Positions 34,665-44,740 of a stretch of DNA of 64,000 bases are shown here, piece after piece. The position numbers and the translations under genes are program-made. Positions within the stretch are counted from its first letter, which is position 1. Each line of letters opens with the position of its first letter. The notes under the pieces were generated by a model. It was not told the origin of the DNA. It did no database searches and was given only the letters and a program-made list of their open reading frames with translations. This DNA is from Hymenobacter sediminicola (GTDB lineage Bacteria; Bacteroidota; Bacteroidia; Cytophagales; Hymenobacteraceae), in the NCBI RefSeq assembly GCF_014250515.1, contig NZ_CP060202.1, positions 4,103,501 through 4,167,500 of the forward strand, written 5' to 3'.

Positions 34665-34925
34665 CTACTGAAGCTTCAGAGCAATCAGCAGGCAGACTAC
34701 TACTGCGAACAGAGCAGCACCTTCAACCAGAGCGGCCACGATCAGCATAGCGGTCTGGATTTTGCCGGAGGCTTCCGGCTGACGGCCGATGGCTTCCATG
34801 GCCGAGCCACCGATGCGGCCGATACCCAGACCAGCACCCAGAATAGCCAGACCGGCACCGATACCGGCACCCATTACAGCCAGACCAACAGCATTAACAA
34901 CCTGCAGCAACAGAGAGAGCAGCAT
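34665..34925 (-). CDS. atpE: ATP synthase F0 subunit c
   Basis: An 86-residue proteolipid with two membrane helices. The first holds the Gly-rich GAGIGAGLAILGAGLGIG ring-packing motif, then the polar loop RQPE, and the second helix holds the ion-carrying Glu in VAALVEGAALF. Gly-Ala follows the Glu instead of Ser/Thr, and helix 1 lacks the Gln of sodium-type rings, so a proton-driven ring is likely. The c ring rotates against subunit a. Confidence 0.97.
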   Translation of the reverse strand: MLLSLLLQVVNAVGLAVMGAGIGAGLAILGAGLGIGRIGGSAMEAIGRQPEASGKIQTAMLIVAALVEGAALFAVVVCLLIALKLQ

Positions 34926-34981
34926 AAGACAAAGAGTTTGAGGGGAATGTGAAATGAAAAAACGCAGGAAAAAAGCGGAAA

Positions 34982-36058
34982 TTAGTGTGCCGAATGGCCC
35001 GAAACGTGAGCCGGTGCGTCAGCGTCGTCGCCACCGATGCCATAGTCATGGTCATGGTGCTCTTCTACTGCGCCGCCAATGTACATAGCGGTGAGCAGCG
35101 TGAAGATGTACGCCTGCAGGATAGCGACCAGCAGCTCCAACACGTTGATGAACAGACCAAAGGCAATAGACAGCGGCGCAATACCAATGGTATTGAAGAT
35201 GAAGATCAGTGCAATGAAGCTCAGAATGATGATGTGACCAGCCGTGATGTTGGCAAACAGTCGAACCATCAGAGAGAAGGGTTTCGAGATGACACCAATC
35301 AACTCAACCGGAATCATAATCGGGCGTAGCCAGAGCGGAACACCGGGCGTCCAGAAAATGTGCGACCAGTAATACTTATTGGAGCTGAACGTCGTGATGC
35401 ACAGCGTAATAAAAGCAAACAAAAAGGTTACGGCCAGATTACCGGTAAGGTTGGCAGCGCCCGGCAGCAGGCCCAGCAGGTTGTTGAACCAGATAAAGAA
35501 GAAGATAGTCAGCAGGTACGGCAGATACCGCTCGTACTTCGGGCCGATGGCCTTCTTGGCTACTTCGTCGCGCACGAAAATGATAATCGGCTCGAAGAAA
35601 GACTGTACACCCTTGGGAGCCCGGCCGTGGTTTTTGCGATATCCGGCCGATACGGAGAAGAACACAATCAGTAGCAGAGCAACGCTAATCAGCATCGATG
35701 CTACGTTTTTCGTGATGGACAGGTCGTATACTTTGCTGCCATCCGTAGCTTCCAGCGTTTCGTGCTCTAGCTTGAGGCCTTCATGCACGGTGCCTTCTGG
35801 GTAGAGGTGATGCGAAGAGAATACCGATACGCCTTTAGCGGGCTGGTAAGCAATGATGGGTAGCGGCAGCGTGAAGTGTGCCCCTTCACCGGCTTCCCCG
35901 AAAAAGTGCCACTCGTGCGCGTCGCCGATGTGATGGAGAATCAACTCCCCAGCATTGAAGCCTTCCTTCTCATTTGCCTCGTGTTTGGAGACGGTCTGGT
36001 CCTGGGCGGAAACCGAGAACGAGAGCAAGCAGAAAAGGGCTACAAATAAACGCTTCAT
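34982..36058 (-). CDS. atpB: ATP synthase F0 subunit a
   Basis: A 358-residue membrane subunit, longer than the 270-residue E. coli protein. The extra N-terminus begins with a signal-like sequence (LFVALFCLLSFSVSAQ) and a periplasmic domain to about residue 120, as is usual in Bacteroidota. The essential Arg is in SLMVRLFANITAGH, with the later helix NVLELLVAILQAYIFTLL. The C-terminal tail is His/Asp-rich. It forms the proton half-channels next to the c ring. Confidence 0.96.
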   Translation of the reverse strand: MKRLFVALFCLLSFSVSAQDQTVSKHEANEKEGFNAGELILHHIGDAHEWHFFGEAGEGAHFTLPLPIIAYQPAKGVSVFSSHHLYPEGTVHEGLKLEHETLEATDGSKVYDLSITKNVASMLISVALLLIVFFSVSAGYRKNHGRAPKGVQSFFEPIIIFVRDEVAKKAIGPKYERYLPYLLTIFFFIWFNNLLGLLPGAANLTGNLAVTFLFAFITLCITTFSSNKYYWSHIFWTPGVPLWLRPIMIPVELIGVISKPFSLMVRLFANITAGHIIILSFIALIFIFNTIGIAPLSIAFGLFINVLELLVAILQAYIFTLLTAMYIGGAVEEHHDHDYGIGGDDADAPAHVSGHSAH

Positions 36059-36091
36059 TCAGAATGACTTAAGTCAGTGTTCACCAGAAAC

Positions 36092-36499
36092 TCACAAAGA
36101 GCTTTCACCCGGTTTTGAAAACGGGCGCAAGTTAGTCAGAACGCTCCAGACTTCAAACCCGGTAAAGAGAAAATAGCCGATAAAAAAGGCCCCAAGGAAG
36201 GTGTAGGTGCCCATGCCTTCGTGTGCGCCACCTTTGTATAAGTATACCAGCACAATCCCCATGCTGAGTAGCATCCGGAGCACCATGGAGCCAAAATAGG
36301 CCGCCATGAAATTATCGGGACTAGCTTTCACCATACGGGCGGTTACCCAGTAGATGATGGCCGTAAGCAACGCAAAGTACCCCATAATGTAGGCCGCCAG
36401 CGGATGCACCACATCAGTCCCATAGCGGGCATTGAGCAGGTAGAGCGTGCCGTAGAGCAGCAAACCAAGCAGCAACAGGTTACGGAAGAAGCGGAGCAA
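36092..36499 (-). CDS. Membrane protein of the ATP synthase operon (AtpI-position)
   Basis: A 135-residue protein with four hydrophobic helices (about 5-22, 35-53, 65-85, 97-117). No catalytic motif is seen. Its place between atpZ and atpB, with 33 bases to atpB, matches the position where other bacteria encode AtpI, a small membrane protein thought to help assemble the c ring. Similarity to AtpI itself is not obvious, so the role is inferred from context only. Confidence 0.65.
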   Translation of the reverse strand: MLRFFRNLLLLGLLLYGTLYLLNARYGTDVVHPLAAYIMGYFALLTAIIYWVTARMVKASPDNFMAAYFGSMVLRMLLSMGIVLVYLYKGGAHEGMGTYTFLGAFFIGYFLFTGFEVWSVLTNLRPFSKPGESSL

Positions 36500-36669
36500 T
36501 TCGGGAGTCGTGGCGGTTGATGGGGCCGCAAAGGTAAGGCAACGGAAGCTACCGTGCGTCCTTCTTGCTCATTTTCACTAGAAAGAGTGACGAACCAGCT
36601 TATGCCGATTGCCTGACTGTGCAGCTAGCAAGCACTGGAAATCAGCGTACAGAGACTAACAGGCCCGTT

Positions 36670-36894
36670 TTACTTATCGGACACCTCTCGTATTACAAAA
36701 TACATGGCCGTAAACACGCCCAGCAGTGTAAGCACTACCGTACCCCACGGACTGCTGCCAAAACGGCCATCGAGCCAGATACCCAGCCACGTACAGACAC
36801 CTATTGTAGCCAGCATCTGGAATCCGAGACCTGTGAAACGGGCAAAGTTGCCCCCACGGGGCGGCTGAGAATCGGGAGTGGGCATGTCAGACAT
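36670..36894 (-). CDS. atpZ: AtpZ/AtpI family protein
   Basis: A 74-residue protein with two membrane helices joined by a short turn: GLGFQMLATIGVCTWLGIWLD (about 24-44) and GTVVLTLLGVFTAMYFVIREV (about 52-72). The pattern G-x-x-x-x-x-x-x-x-x-G-x-W-L-D matches AtpZ, which with AtpI is proposed to act in Mg or Ca import or in F0 assembly. I chose the ATG at 36892-36894. It is the first gene of the atp operon; the promoter must lie in the 195-base spacer to porW, but I saw no clear element. Confidence 0.8.
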   Translation of the reverse strand: MSDMPTPDSQPPRGGNFARFTGLGFQMLATIGVCTWLGIWLDGRFGSSPWGTVVLTLLGVFTAMYFVIREVSDK

Positions 36895-37088
36895 GGCTGG
36901 GAGCAGGAGACGACGAATGTAGTAGGATTGTTCGTGTCTTGGTTGTGTACGGCAAACGCCTATTGGGCAGCAACTGCACATGGCTGGGAAAAAGGCGTAA
37001 TTTTACCCAACGTGCGTCGTTATGACTGCTATGCCACGCATGAGCTGAACAAACTGATTGGTTTTCAGCGTTGGCGTATTCGTAAGTT

Positions 37089-40000
37089 ATGCTCCCGACT
37101 TCTGCTTTGACTGTATCCTACTTTTCCCATTTGCTCACCCGACCACTGGCAGTCCTGCTTCTCCTGGCGGGCGTAGGCGGTTGCGCTTCTGAGCGACGTA
37201 GTGTGGTAGGCCATGCCTACGACAACGTGGTGGCCCGCGACAATGCCTATTTCCTGGCCCGTGAGAAAATGCGGGAGACAGAGGAAAAGCTCTATACTGC
37301 CCGCCAGAACGACTACAACCGGGTGCTACCTCTTTTTCCGACAATGGATGAGGCCAGTGCCAAGACGGTAGCCACGGATATGGAGGATGTGGTGAAGAAG
37401 GCCTCGCTACCGATTCAGCACCGCGCTGCCTCCGACTGGACGGATGATGCCTACATCCTTATTGGTAAGAGCCGCTTCTATACGATGGAGTATGAGGATG
37501 CGGCCAAAACCTTCAAGTATGTCAACAGCACCAGCAAAGACCCCAATGCCAAGCATGAGGCGCTGATTTGGCTGATGCGCACTTTCGTGACCACCAAAGA
37601 GTTTGAAAACGCCAAGGCCGTATCGGACCTGCTGGATAAGGAAGAGGGCCGCGAGGCAAATGCCAAGGAACTGTTTCTGACCCGTGCTGACTATTATATT
37701 AAGGTAGAGGAGCCAGCCAAAGCCATTGAGAACTTAGAGAAGGCTATTCCGCTGATTGAGCAGAAAAACGAACAGTCGCGCACACGCTACATCTTGGCGC
37801 AACTCTACCAGAACCAGGGTGAGGACAAGAAAGCGTACGCCGAACTGAACCGCATTCTGAAGAAAAACCCACCTTACGAACTGGATTTCTTCGCCAAGCT
37901 GATGCTGGGTCAAGTGTCAGACCTCAACAATACAGACAAGGCCCGGCTGGACAAGTATTTCGCCAAGCTGCTGAAGGACTCCAAAAACAAGGAGTACCGC
38001 GACAAGATCTATTATGAAATGGCGCGCCTCGACTACCGGCAGCAACGCTACACTGAAGCCCTGAAATTGCTGGAACAGTCGGCGCGGGCAACTTCCACCA
38101 ACCGGGCCCAAAAGTCCTACACCTACCTGCTGGCTGGCCGCATTTACTACGAAAACCTGCAGAAGTACCGGCTGGCTGCCGCGTACTATGACAGCACAGT
38201 GCAAAACCTTCCGAAGGAAGCACCGGGATATGCTGCTACAGCTGAACGGGCTTCCATTCTAAAGGATTTTGCCCAGCAGTACACCATCATCGAAACACAG
38301 GATAGCCTACAAGCACTAGCTCGTTTGGATACGGCAGCCCTGCGCACTCGTCTGTTGGCGTTTGCTGATGCTGAATTGACTGCTCGCCGCAAAGAGGCAG
38401 ATGCTTTAGCGGCTAAGCAGGAATTGGAGAGCCGCCGCCAAACGGCCACGGGCCCCAGTTCTTCCCGTGACCTGCAGACTGGTATCGACCCCGAAGATTT
38501 TATCAACGGCAGTACCGGCGTAAAATGGTATTTCGACAATCCGACGTCGTTGAGTACTGCCCGAGCCGACTTTATCCGGAAATGGGGCGACCGGCCCTTG
38601 CAGGATAACTGGCGAACGGTGAGCGTAGCTAGTTCCTCGCCTGTAACAGAACGTGGCGGCAGCGTGCCAGTGAGCATTGCGGGGGCGAACAAAACCAACG
38701 TAACAGCAGGCGCGACAAACGGAGTGGGCCAGGCCATAGAAGATCCAGCTGTGCAGCAGCGTGACCTAGTGGCTAAATACCGCCAAGCCTTGCCACTTAC
38801 TCCCGACCTGATGAAGGCATCGGAGCAGCAGGTAGAGGAGGCGTTGTTTGCGTTGGGTGGCATCTACAATCAGCAGCTTCGGGAGCCGGTGCCTGCCGCG
38901 CAGACCTATGAGAAGCTTACCACTCGTTTTACGGCCAGCAAGCACCTGCCAGAAACGTATTACAGCCTCTATCTGATCTATAAAGAGCAGAATGAACTGG
39001 CAAAAGCGGAGCTGTATGCGCAGCGCCTGCGGCAGGACTTTCCGAATACGGCCTACGCACGCCTAGCCGCCGACCCAGAGTATCTGCGCCGCACGTCGCT
39101 GGTGAATCAGGAGGTAGCGGTACACGTCGATTCGGCTTTCGTGTTCTATAAGGCGCAGGAGTTCAAGAAAGCCTCTGCCGTATTGGCTCGCACCAAGAAA
39201 CGCTACCCCGAAAACGACCTGAACGACCGGATGGCCTACCTCAACGCTTTGATTGCTATGCGGACTCAGCCGCCGCTGGTAGCCAAAGCCACGTTGGAGA
39301 AGTTTACCAAAGATTACCCTGCAACCCCGCTGGGCAATGATGCCCGCAACTTCCTGAACTCCTACAAAAAGTATGAGGCAGGCGAAATCGTAGGCGCTTT
39401 AGCATCTACTCAAAAGCCGGTAGTATCCATTTTTCGCCCCGGCGAGGTGAATAACCGGATGCGCATTTATTACGCAGAGAATGAAACGCCTGCCAGCGTA
39501 GCCCCTTCGGTAGTTCCTGCCAAACAGCCGGAAACACCCAAACCGAAGGAGCCTACCATTCCGGCTAATAAAACGGAGACTCCTAAAGACAGCACGGCAG
39601 CTGTGTCTTCTACGAAAGTAGAATCCACCAAAGCGGAGCCCGCAGTTGACCCTGTGAAAGCAGCCCGCATGGCGGCAGCACAGGCTAGGGCGCGCGGCAA
39701 GAAAACGCCTAAGGCACCAACCCCATCCAAATCTGCAGTTCCGGCAACGGACTCAGCCGCCGCTCGGGCTGGTGCCGCCCCAACAAATACCGCCACACCT
39801 TCCGTTCCTGCTCCTACTACTACAGCGCCTGCCCCAACAGTAGCTGCTACCCCACCAATGCCGGCCTCGCCTTATGCTGCCGTTCCGGCAGCGGGCCATG
39901 CTGTTGTGCTGGTGTTTCCCAAAGGGGCAGCGCCGGCGCAGACCCTACCCGCTCAGCTTGGCACCTACAACAGCCGCTATTACCAAGCCAGCAAGCTACA

Positions 40001-40238
40001 GGTACTGCAGCAAGTCCTCGGCGACTCTCTGGACCTGATAGTAGTGCAGAGCCTGCCCAATGCCAAAGTAGCGCAGAGCTATGCCCTCAAGCTGCGAAGC
40101 CCTCAGTCGCCGCTCAGTAAGCTACGCGGCGCGGGTTACCAAACGCTCATCATCGGTATTGATAATCTGCCAGTGCTGCTGCAGCGCCGCAACGTGGAAG
40201 AGTATCAGCGCTTCTACCAACAGACTTACTCCAAATAA
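37089..40238 (+). CDS. porW: Type IX secretion system lipoprotein PorW/SprE
   Basis: A 1049-residue outer-membrane lipoprotein. Its signal ends at the lipobox VGGC (Cys32). Tetratricopeptide-type helical repeats run from about residue 50 to 760, including SDWTDDAYILIGKSRFYTMEY, typical of SprE/PorW. A Pro/Ala/Thr/Lys-rich low-complexity segment (about 800-940) precedes a small C-terminal SPOR-like or globular domain (about 945-1049, VVLVFPKGAAPA to YQRFYQQTY). In Flavobacterium johnsoniae and Porphyromonas gingivalis this protein is needed for T9SS secretion and gliding, probably linking the motor to the translocon. It is divergent from the atp operon. Confidence 0.88.
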   Translation: MLPTSALTVSYFSHLLTRPLAVLLLLAGVGGCASERRSVVGHAYDNVVARDNAYFLAREKMRETEEKLYTARQNDYNRVLPLFPTMDEASAKTVATDMEDVVKKASLPIQHRAASDWTDDAYILIGKSRFYTMEYEDAAKTFKYVNSTSKDPNAKHEALIWLMRTFVTTKEFENAKAVSDLLDKEEGREANAKELFLTRADYYIKVEEPAKAIENLEKAIPLIEQKNEQSRTRYILAQLYQNQGEDKKAYAELNRILKKNPPYELDFFAKLMLGQVSDLNNTDKARLDKYFAKLLKDSKNKEYRDKIYYEMARLDYRQQRYTEALKLLEQSARATSTNRAQKSYTYLLAGRIYYENLQKYRLAAAYYDSTVQNLPKEAPGYAATAERASILKDFAQQYTIIETQDSLQALARLDTAALRTRLLAFADAELTARRKEADALAAKQELESRRQTATGPSSSRDLQTGIDPEDFINGSTGVKWYFDNPTSLSTARADFIRKWGDRPLQDNWRTVSVASSSPVTERGGSVPVSIAGANKTNVTAGATNGVGQAIEDPAVQQRDLVAKYRQALPLTPDLMKASEQQVEEALFALGGIYNQQLREPVPAAQTYEKLTTRFTASKHLPETYYSLYLIYKEQNELAKAELYAQRLRQDFPNTAYARLAADPEYLRRTSLVNQEVAVHVDSAFVFYKAQEFKKASAVLARTKKRYPENDLNDRMAYLNALIAMRTQPPLVAKATLEKFTKDYPATPLGNDARNFLNSYKKYEAGEIVGALASTQKPVVSIFRPGEVNNRMRIYYAENETPASVAPSVVPAKQPETPKPKEPTIPANKTETPKDSTAAVSSTKVESTKAEPAVDPVKAARMAAAQARARGKKTPKAPTPSKSAVPATDSAAARAGAAPTNTATPSVPAPTTTAPAPTVAATPPMPASPYAAVPAAGHAVVLVFPKGAAPAQTLPAQLGTYNSRYYQASKLQVLQQVLGDSLDLIVVQSLPNAKVAQSYALKLRSPQSPLSKLRGAGYQTLIIGIDNLPVLLQRRNVEEYQRFYQQTYSK

Positions 40239-40332
40239 TTCCGAATTACGCCTTCTTATCAGACAGTTGCCTGCTCCTCGGTGCAGTGCAGACTGTCAAT
40301 CGGAAGGCAGATTCTTCATTTAGAAGTTCCGA

Positions 40333-42672
40333 ATGGCTTACCCCGCCACCAAAACCAAGGCTAACTCCCGCAAACCACAACGCCCGGGCCGTTTTACGGC
40401 ACTCACCCGCACGATGTGGTTGCTGTTCGGCGGCGGTGTACTTGCTTTTGTACTGTTTGTATTCGCAGTTAGCATCAACTTCGCCGACCTGTTTGGGCAG
40501 ATGCCCAACCTGAAGACTCTCGAAAGCCCCCGTAGCGAGCTAGCATCAGAAGTATACTCTGCCGATGGAGTGCTCATGGGCAAGTACTTCCGTGAGAACC
40601 GTACACCAGTCAGCTATGAGGAACTGGCTCCTACAACCATCGATGCCCTTATTGCCACAGAGGATGCGCGCTTTGAGGTGCATTCCGGCATCGACCCCAA
40701 GGCTATGGCCCGGGTAGCCTCCGGCCTAATTGTAGGCGGCAAGAGTGGTGGCGGCTCTACGCTCAGCCAGCAGCTAGCCAAAATGCTGTTCCGCACCCGC
40801 GAAGACCTGAACGACGGCCGTCTGAACGATGTGCGGGGCCTGGGTATGGTTATCACCAAAACCAAGGAGTGGATTCTGGCAGTGCGCCTGGAGCGAAACT
40901 ATACCAAGCGCGAAATCCTGCGCATGTATCTCAACACGGCCGATTTCGGGTCCAATGCCTTTGGCATCAATGTAGCGGCCAAAACGTTTTTTAATAAGAA
41001 GCCTAAGGCACTTACGCTTGAAGAATCGGCTCTGCTCGTAGGCTTGGTAAACGGTCCGTCGTGGTTTAACCCGGTACGTAACCCGGAACGCTCCAAAAAG
41101 CGCCGTAACTGGGTATTGGGCCAGATGCAGAAAGCCAACTACATCGATGCGCCTACCTACACTGCCGCCATCGAGAAGCCCATAAAGCTCGACTATAAGG
41201 TAGAAAACCAGAACGAGGGTATTGCTCCGTATTTCCGCACCGAACTCAGCAAAACACTGCGCGACTGGGCCAAGGAAACCGAGCACGACCTATATGCTGA
41301 CGGACTGAAAATCTACACCACGATTGATTCGCGGATGCAGAAATATGCCGAGGCGGCTGTGGCTGAACATATGAAGCTGCAGCAGAAGTGGTTTGATGCA
41401 CATTGGAAAGGTCAGCAGCCTTGGCGCGACGAAAATGGCCGCCTGATTGCGAATTTCCTCAGCACTTCCATGCAGCGGACGGCCCGCTACCAGTCGCTCA
41501 ATGCCCGCTTCGACGGTAACAAGGACTCCATCAAATACCATCTGAACAAGAAGTATAAGATGAAGGTGTTTACTTGGAACGGTGGCGAAAAGGAGGTGAC
41601 GATGTCGCCGATGGACTCGCTGGCCTACTACAAGCGTCTGCTGCATTCGGGCTTCATGGCCATGAATCCGCTCAACGGCCAGATCAAAGCCTGGGTAGGC
41701 GGCATCAACTACAAATACATCAAGTACGACCACGTGAAGCAGGGTAAGCGCCAGCCTGGCTCCACGTTCAAGCCCTTCGTCTACGTAGCTGCCATCGACC
41801 AAGGGTACTCCCCCTGCTATCAGCGCCCCGACGTAGCAACGACGTTTCCGGCTGAACGTGGCCGGGCCGCTTATACACCCCGCAACTTCGAGGGCTCATT
41901 CTCGGGCCGCACCTTCACGCTACGGCAGGCACTGGCCCGCTCCATGAACTCGATTACGGCGTGGCTCGTGCAGAAACTCGGCCCCGATGTAGTGGTCAGC
42001 TATGCCAAACGCCTCGGCATCACCTCCCCTATTGATGCGGTGCCTGCCATCGGCTTCGGCTCTTCTGATGTCAGCATTTTCGAGATGACCGGAGCCTACA
42101 GCACGTTCGTCAACAAAGGCATCTGGACTTCCCCCATGATGGTGACGCGTATTGAGGATAAAAACGGCAACGTCTTGCGCGAATTTGTGCCGCAGACCCG
42201 GGAGGCCCTCAGTGAAGAAACAGCCTACCTGATGACGTATATGCTGCGCGGCGCTACCGAAGAGCAGGGCGGCACTTCCATTATCCTCAAAGGCGGCTTC
42301 AAATTTCCGTATGAAATGGGCGCCAAAACCGGTACTACCAACAACTATTCCGACGGGTGGTTTATGGGCCTTACGCCTGATCTGGTGTGCGGCATGTGGG
42401 TGGGCGGGGAAGACCGCAGCATTCACTTCCGCACAGGTGCCTACGGACAGGGCTCACGCTTGGCACTGCCGCTCTATGGTATCTTCATGAAGAAAGTCTA
42501 CGCCGACAAAAACATCGGCATCAGCAAAGGTGCTTTCCCCAAACCCGATACGCTGAGCGTAGAAATAAACTGTTCACGCTACTACAACGGCGCGGGCCAG
42601 CGGGATACCATTCCGTACGACCAGAAACTCAACCAAGTAGAACTGGACGACCTGAATGAACAGGATATTTAA
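40333..42672 (+). CDS. Bifunctional penicillin-binding protein 1A (glycosyltransferase/transpeptidase)
   Basis: A 779-residue inner-membrane enzyme that polymerises and crosslinks peptidoglycan. After a basic cytoplasmic tail and one membrane helix (about 33-52) comes the GT51 domain with the catalytic Glu in ATEDARFEVHSGID and GGSTLSQQLAKMLF. The transpeptidase domain has S-x-x-K as GSTFKP (Ser about 477), SMN (about 537) and KTGTTNN (about 665). A clear terminator (42695) follows. It shares orientation with porW and uvrC. Confidence 0.95.
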   Translation: MAYPATKTKANSRKPQRPGRFTALTRTMWLLFGGGVLAFVLFVFAVSINFADLFGQMPNLKTLESPRSELASEVYSADGVLMGKYFRENRTPVSYEELAPTTIDALIATEDARFEVHSGIDPKAMARVASGLIVGGKSGGGSTLSQQLAKMLFRTREDLNDGRLNDVRGLGMVITKTKEWILAVRLERNYTKREILRMYLNTADFGSNAFGINVAAKTFFNKKPKALTLEESALLVGLVNGPSWFNPVRNPERSKKRRNWVLGQMQKANYIDAPTYTAAIEKPIKLDYKVENQNEGIAPYFRTELSKTLRDWAKETEHDLYADGLKIYTTIDSRMQKYAEAAVAEHMKLQQKWFDAHWKGQQPWRDENGRLIANFLSTSMQRTARYQSLNARFDGNKDSIKYHLNKKYKMKVFTWNGGEKEVTMSPMDSLAYYKRLLHSGFMAMNPLNGQIKAWVGGINYKYIKYDHVKQGKRQPGSTFKPFVYVAAIDQGYSPCYQRPDVATTFPAERGRAAYTPRNFEGSFSGRTFTLRQALARSMNSITAWLVQKLGPDVVVSYAKRLGITSPIDAVPAIGFGSSDVSIFEMTGAYSTFVNKGIWTSPMMVTRIEDKNGNVLREFVPQTREALSEETAYLMTYMLRGATEEQGGTSIILKGGFKFPYEMGAKTGTTNNYSDGWFMGLTPDLVCGMWVGGEDRSIHFRTGAYGQGSRLALPLYGIFMKKVYADKNIGISKGAFPKPDTLSVEINCSRYYNGAGQRDTIPYDQKLNQVELDDLNEQDI

Positions 42673-42694
42673 GCGGAGTTATTTTAGAATTCAG

Positions 42695-42724
42695 AAACGT
42701 GGCCGGGACTTACCGGCCACGTTT
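42695..42724 (+). terminator. Terminator after the penicillin-binding protein gene
   Basis: A 12-bp stem (AAACGTGGCCGG with CCGGCCACGTTT) with a 6-base loop is followed by a T run. It also overlaps the region where a longer, less likely uvrC reading frame would begin. Confidence 0.9.
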
Positions 42725-42845
42725 TTTGTTTACACTCGCACCAGCACACGGTTTCTACGTATTTCCACCGGCAGTTCTGTCGCTTAATGCGCATAGCTCT
42801 GCTCTGTTACTGCGTACCTACTCCATCTGTCCCAATCAGCATTAT

Positions 42846-44654
42846 ATGGCTGCTAAAGAGCATCTGCAAGAGCAAATTCGCCAGCTCCCCCACCGCCCGG
42901 GTGTGTATAAGTACTTCGATGATGAGGGCATCATCTATGTGGGCAAGGCCATCGACCTGCGGAAGCGGGTGAGCAGCTATTTCACTAAGCAAGATCACAA
43001 CAAGAAGACGCAGCAGCTGGTCAAAAACATCAAGCGCATCGAATTCACGATTGTGGACAGTGAGTCGGATGCGTTTCTGCTGGAAAACAACCTCATCAAG
43101 CAGCACCAGCCGAAGTACAACATCCTGCTGAAGGATGGCAAAACTTACCCGTATCTACTGCTCACTAACGAGCGTTTTCCGCGCCTGATTCCAACCCGCA
43201 ACAAACGCCCCGGCGACGGCCGCTACTACGGCCCCTACGCCAACCTGACGGCCATGAACGTGCTGCTGGAGATGATCCGGATGCTGTATCCGCTGCGTAC
43301 CTGTACCTACAATCTGTCGCCTGAGAATGTAGCGGCCGGCAAGTTCAAAGTGTGCTTGGAGTACCACCTCGGCAACTGCAAAGGCCCGTGCGAGGCCAAG
43401 GAAGATGAGGAAACCTATCAGCAGTACATCCACCAGATCCGGCAGATTCTCAACGGCGACCTGCGCCTGCCCAAGCAGTACTTCCGTGAGAAAATGACGC
43501 AAGCGGCTCAAGAAATGCAATATGAGCAGGCCCACCAGTTCAAGCTCAAGTTGGACCGGCTCGATGATTTCCAGGCCAAAAGCACCATTGTCAATGCGTC
43601 GTTGTCCAACATCGACGTGTTCAGCATTGCCTCTAATGAGAAGCTAGCCTTTATCAACTACCTCAAAGTGATGAACGGCTCCATTATCCTCACGCAGTCG
43701 GTGGAGGTGCAGAAGAAGCTGGATGAGCCCGATGATGAGATTCTGGCCCCCATGATTATGCAGATGCGAGAAGAGTTTGAGAGTCAGTCGAAGGAAATCC
43801 TGACCAACGTGCCCGTGCCCGACCTGCCGCTGCCCGGCGTAGCTATTGCGCAGCCCCAGATCGGCGATAAGCGGAAGCTGCTGGAGCTTAGCATCAAGAA
43901 CGTGCTCTACCTGCGCAAGGAAAAGGAAAGCATGACCGACCGCAGCAAAGACCTCAATGAGGTCCGGATCATGGAAACCGCCAAGAAGGATTTACGCCTG
44001 AAAGAGCTGCCTAAGCACATCGAATGCTTCGACAACTCCAACTTCCAGGGCGACAACCCAGTGGCTGCTATGGTGTGTTTCCGTAACGCTAAGCCCAGCA
44101 AAAAGGACTACCGCCACTTTCATATCAAAACCGTCGTCGGCCCCAACGACTTCGATTCGATGTACGAAATTGTGACCCGGCGCTACCGCCGCCTCCTAGA
44201 TGAAGGAGCTTCGCTTCCGCAGCTTATCGTGGTGGATGGTGGCAAGGGCCAGTTGGGTATGGGCGTGAAAGCGCTGAAGGATTTGGGAATCTGGGGTCAG
44301 ATTCCCATCATCGGTATTGCTAAGCGGCTTGAGGAAATCTACGTTCCCAACGACCCGCTGCCGCTTTATATCGATAAGAAAAGCGAAACACTACGCCTCA
44401 TCCAGCGCATGCGCGACGAGGCCCACCGGTTCGGTATCACTTTCCACCGCAGCCGCCGCGACGCTGCGACGCTCAAAACTGAGCTGACGGATGTGAAAGG
44501 CCTGGGCCCCATTACTGCTGATAAGCTATTGACTAAGTACAAGTCGGTTAAGAAAATAAAAGAGCTTTCTGAAGCTGACCTTACAGCTGAAATAGGCAAA
44601 GCCAAAGCCCGGGTTTTACTCGACTATTTCAGCCAGGAAGCTACGCCTGAGTAG
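42846..44654 (+). CDS. uvrC: Excinuclease ABC subunit C
   Basis: A 602-residue nucleotide-excision repair nuclease that cuts on both sides of a lesion held by UvrAB. Domains are the GIY-YIG nuclease (about 13-95: GVYKYFDDEGIIYVGKAIDLRKR, with Val in place of the first Ile), a Cys-rich segment (CLEYHLGNCKGPC), the UVR motif for UvrB contact (about 205-240), the RNase H-like endonuclease (IECFDNSNFQGDNPVAAMV, VVDGGKGQL) and the C-terminal helix-hairpin-helix. I chose ATG 42846 because the upstream in-frame part contains the preceding terminator and is unlike UvrC. Confidence 0.96.
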   Translation: MAAKEHLQEQIRQLPHRPGVYKYFDDEGIIYVGKAIDLRKRVSSYFTKQDHNKKTQQLVKNIKRIEFTIVDSESDAFLLENNLIKQHQPKYNILLKDGKTYPYLLLTNERFPRLIPTRNKRPGDGRYYGPYANLTAMNVLLEMIRMLYPLRTCTYNLSPENVAAGKFKVCLEYHLGNCKGPCEAKEDEETYQQYIHQIRQILNGDLRLPKQYFREKMTQAAQEMQYEQAHQFKLKLDRLDDFQAKSTIVNASLSNIDVFSIASNEKLAFINYLKVMNGSIILTQSVEVQKKLDEPDDEILAPMIMQMREEFESQSKEILTNVPVPDLPLPGVAIAQPQIGDKRKLLELSIKNVLYLRKEKESMTDRSKDLNEVRIMETAKKDLRLKELPKHIECFDNSNFQGDNPVAAMVCFRNAKPSKKDYRHFHIKTVVGPNDFDSMYEIVTRRYRRLLDEGASLPQLIVVDGGKGQLGMGVKALKDLGIWGQIPIIGIAKRLEEIYVPNDPLPLYIDKKSETLRLIQRMRDEAHRFGITFHRSRRDAATLKTELTDVKGLGPITADKLLTKYKSVKKIKELSEADLTAEIGKAKARVLLDYFSQEATPE

Positions 44655-44680
44655 AGCATCTCTCCATTAACTGTACATAC

Positions 44681-44715
44681 AAAAAGCCCCGACCATCTGC
44701 ATGGCCGGGGCTTTT
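44681..44715. terminator. Bidirectional terminator between uvrC and gldN
   Basis: A stem formed by AAAAGCCCCG and CGGGGCTTTT with an inner CCAT/ATGG pairing, having A and T runs at either end. It lies between convergent uvrC (+) and gldN (-). Confidence 0.85.
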
Positions 44716-44740
44716 CAATGCTTTAACTACAAGCCGAACT

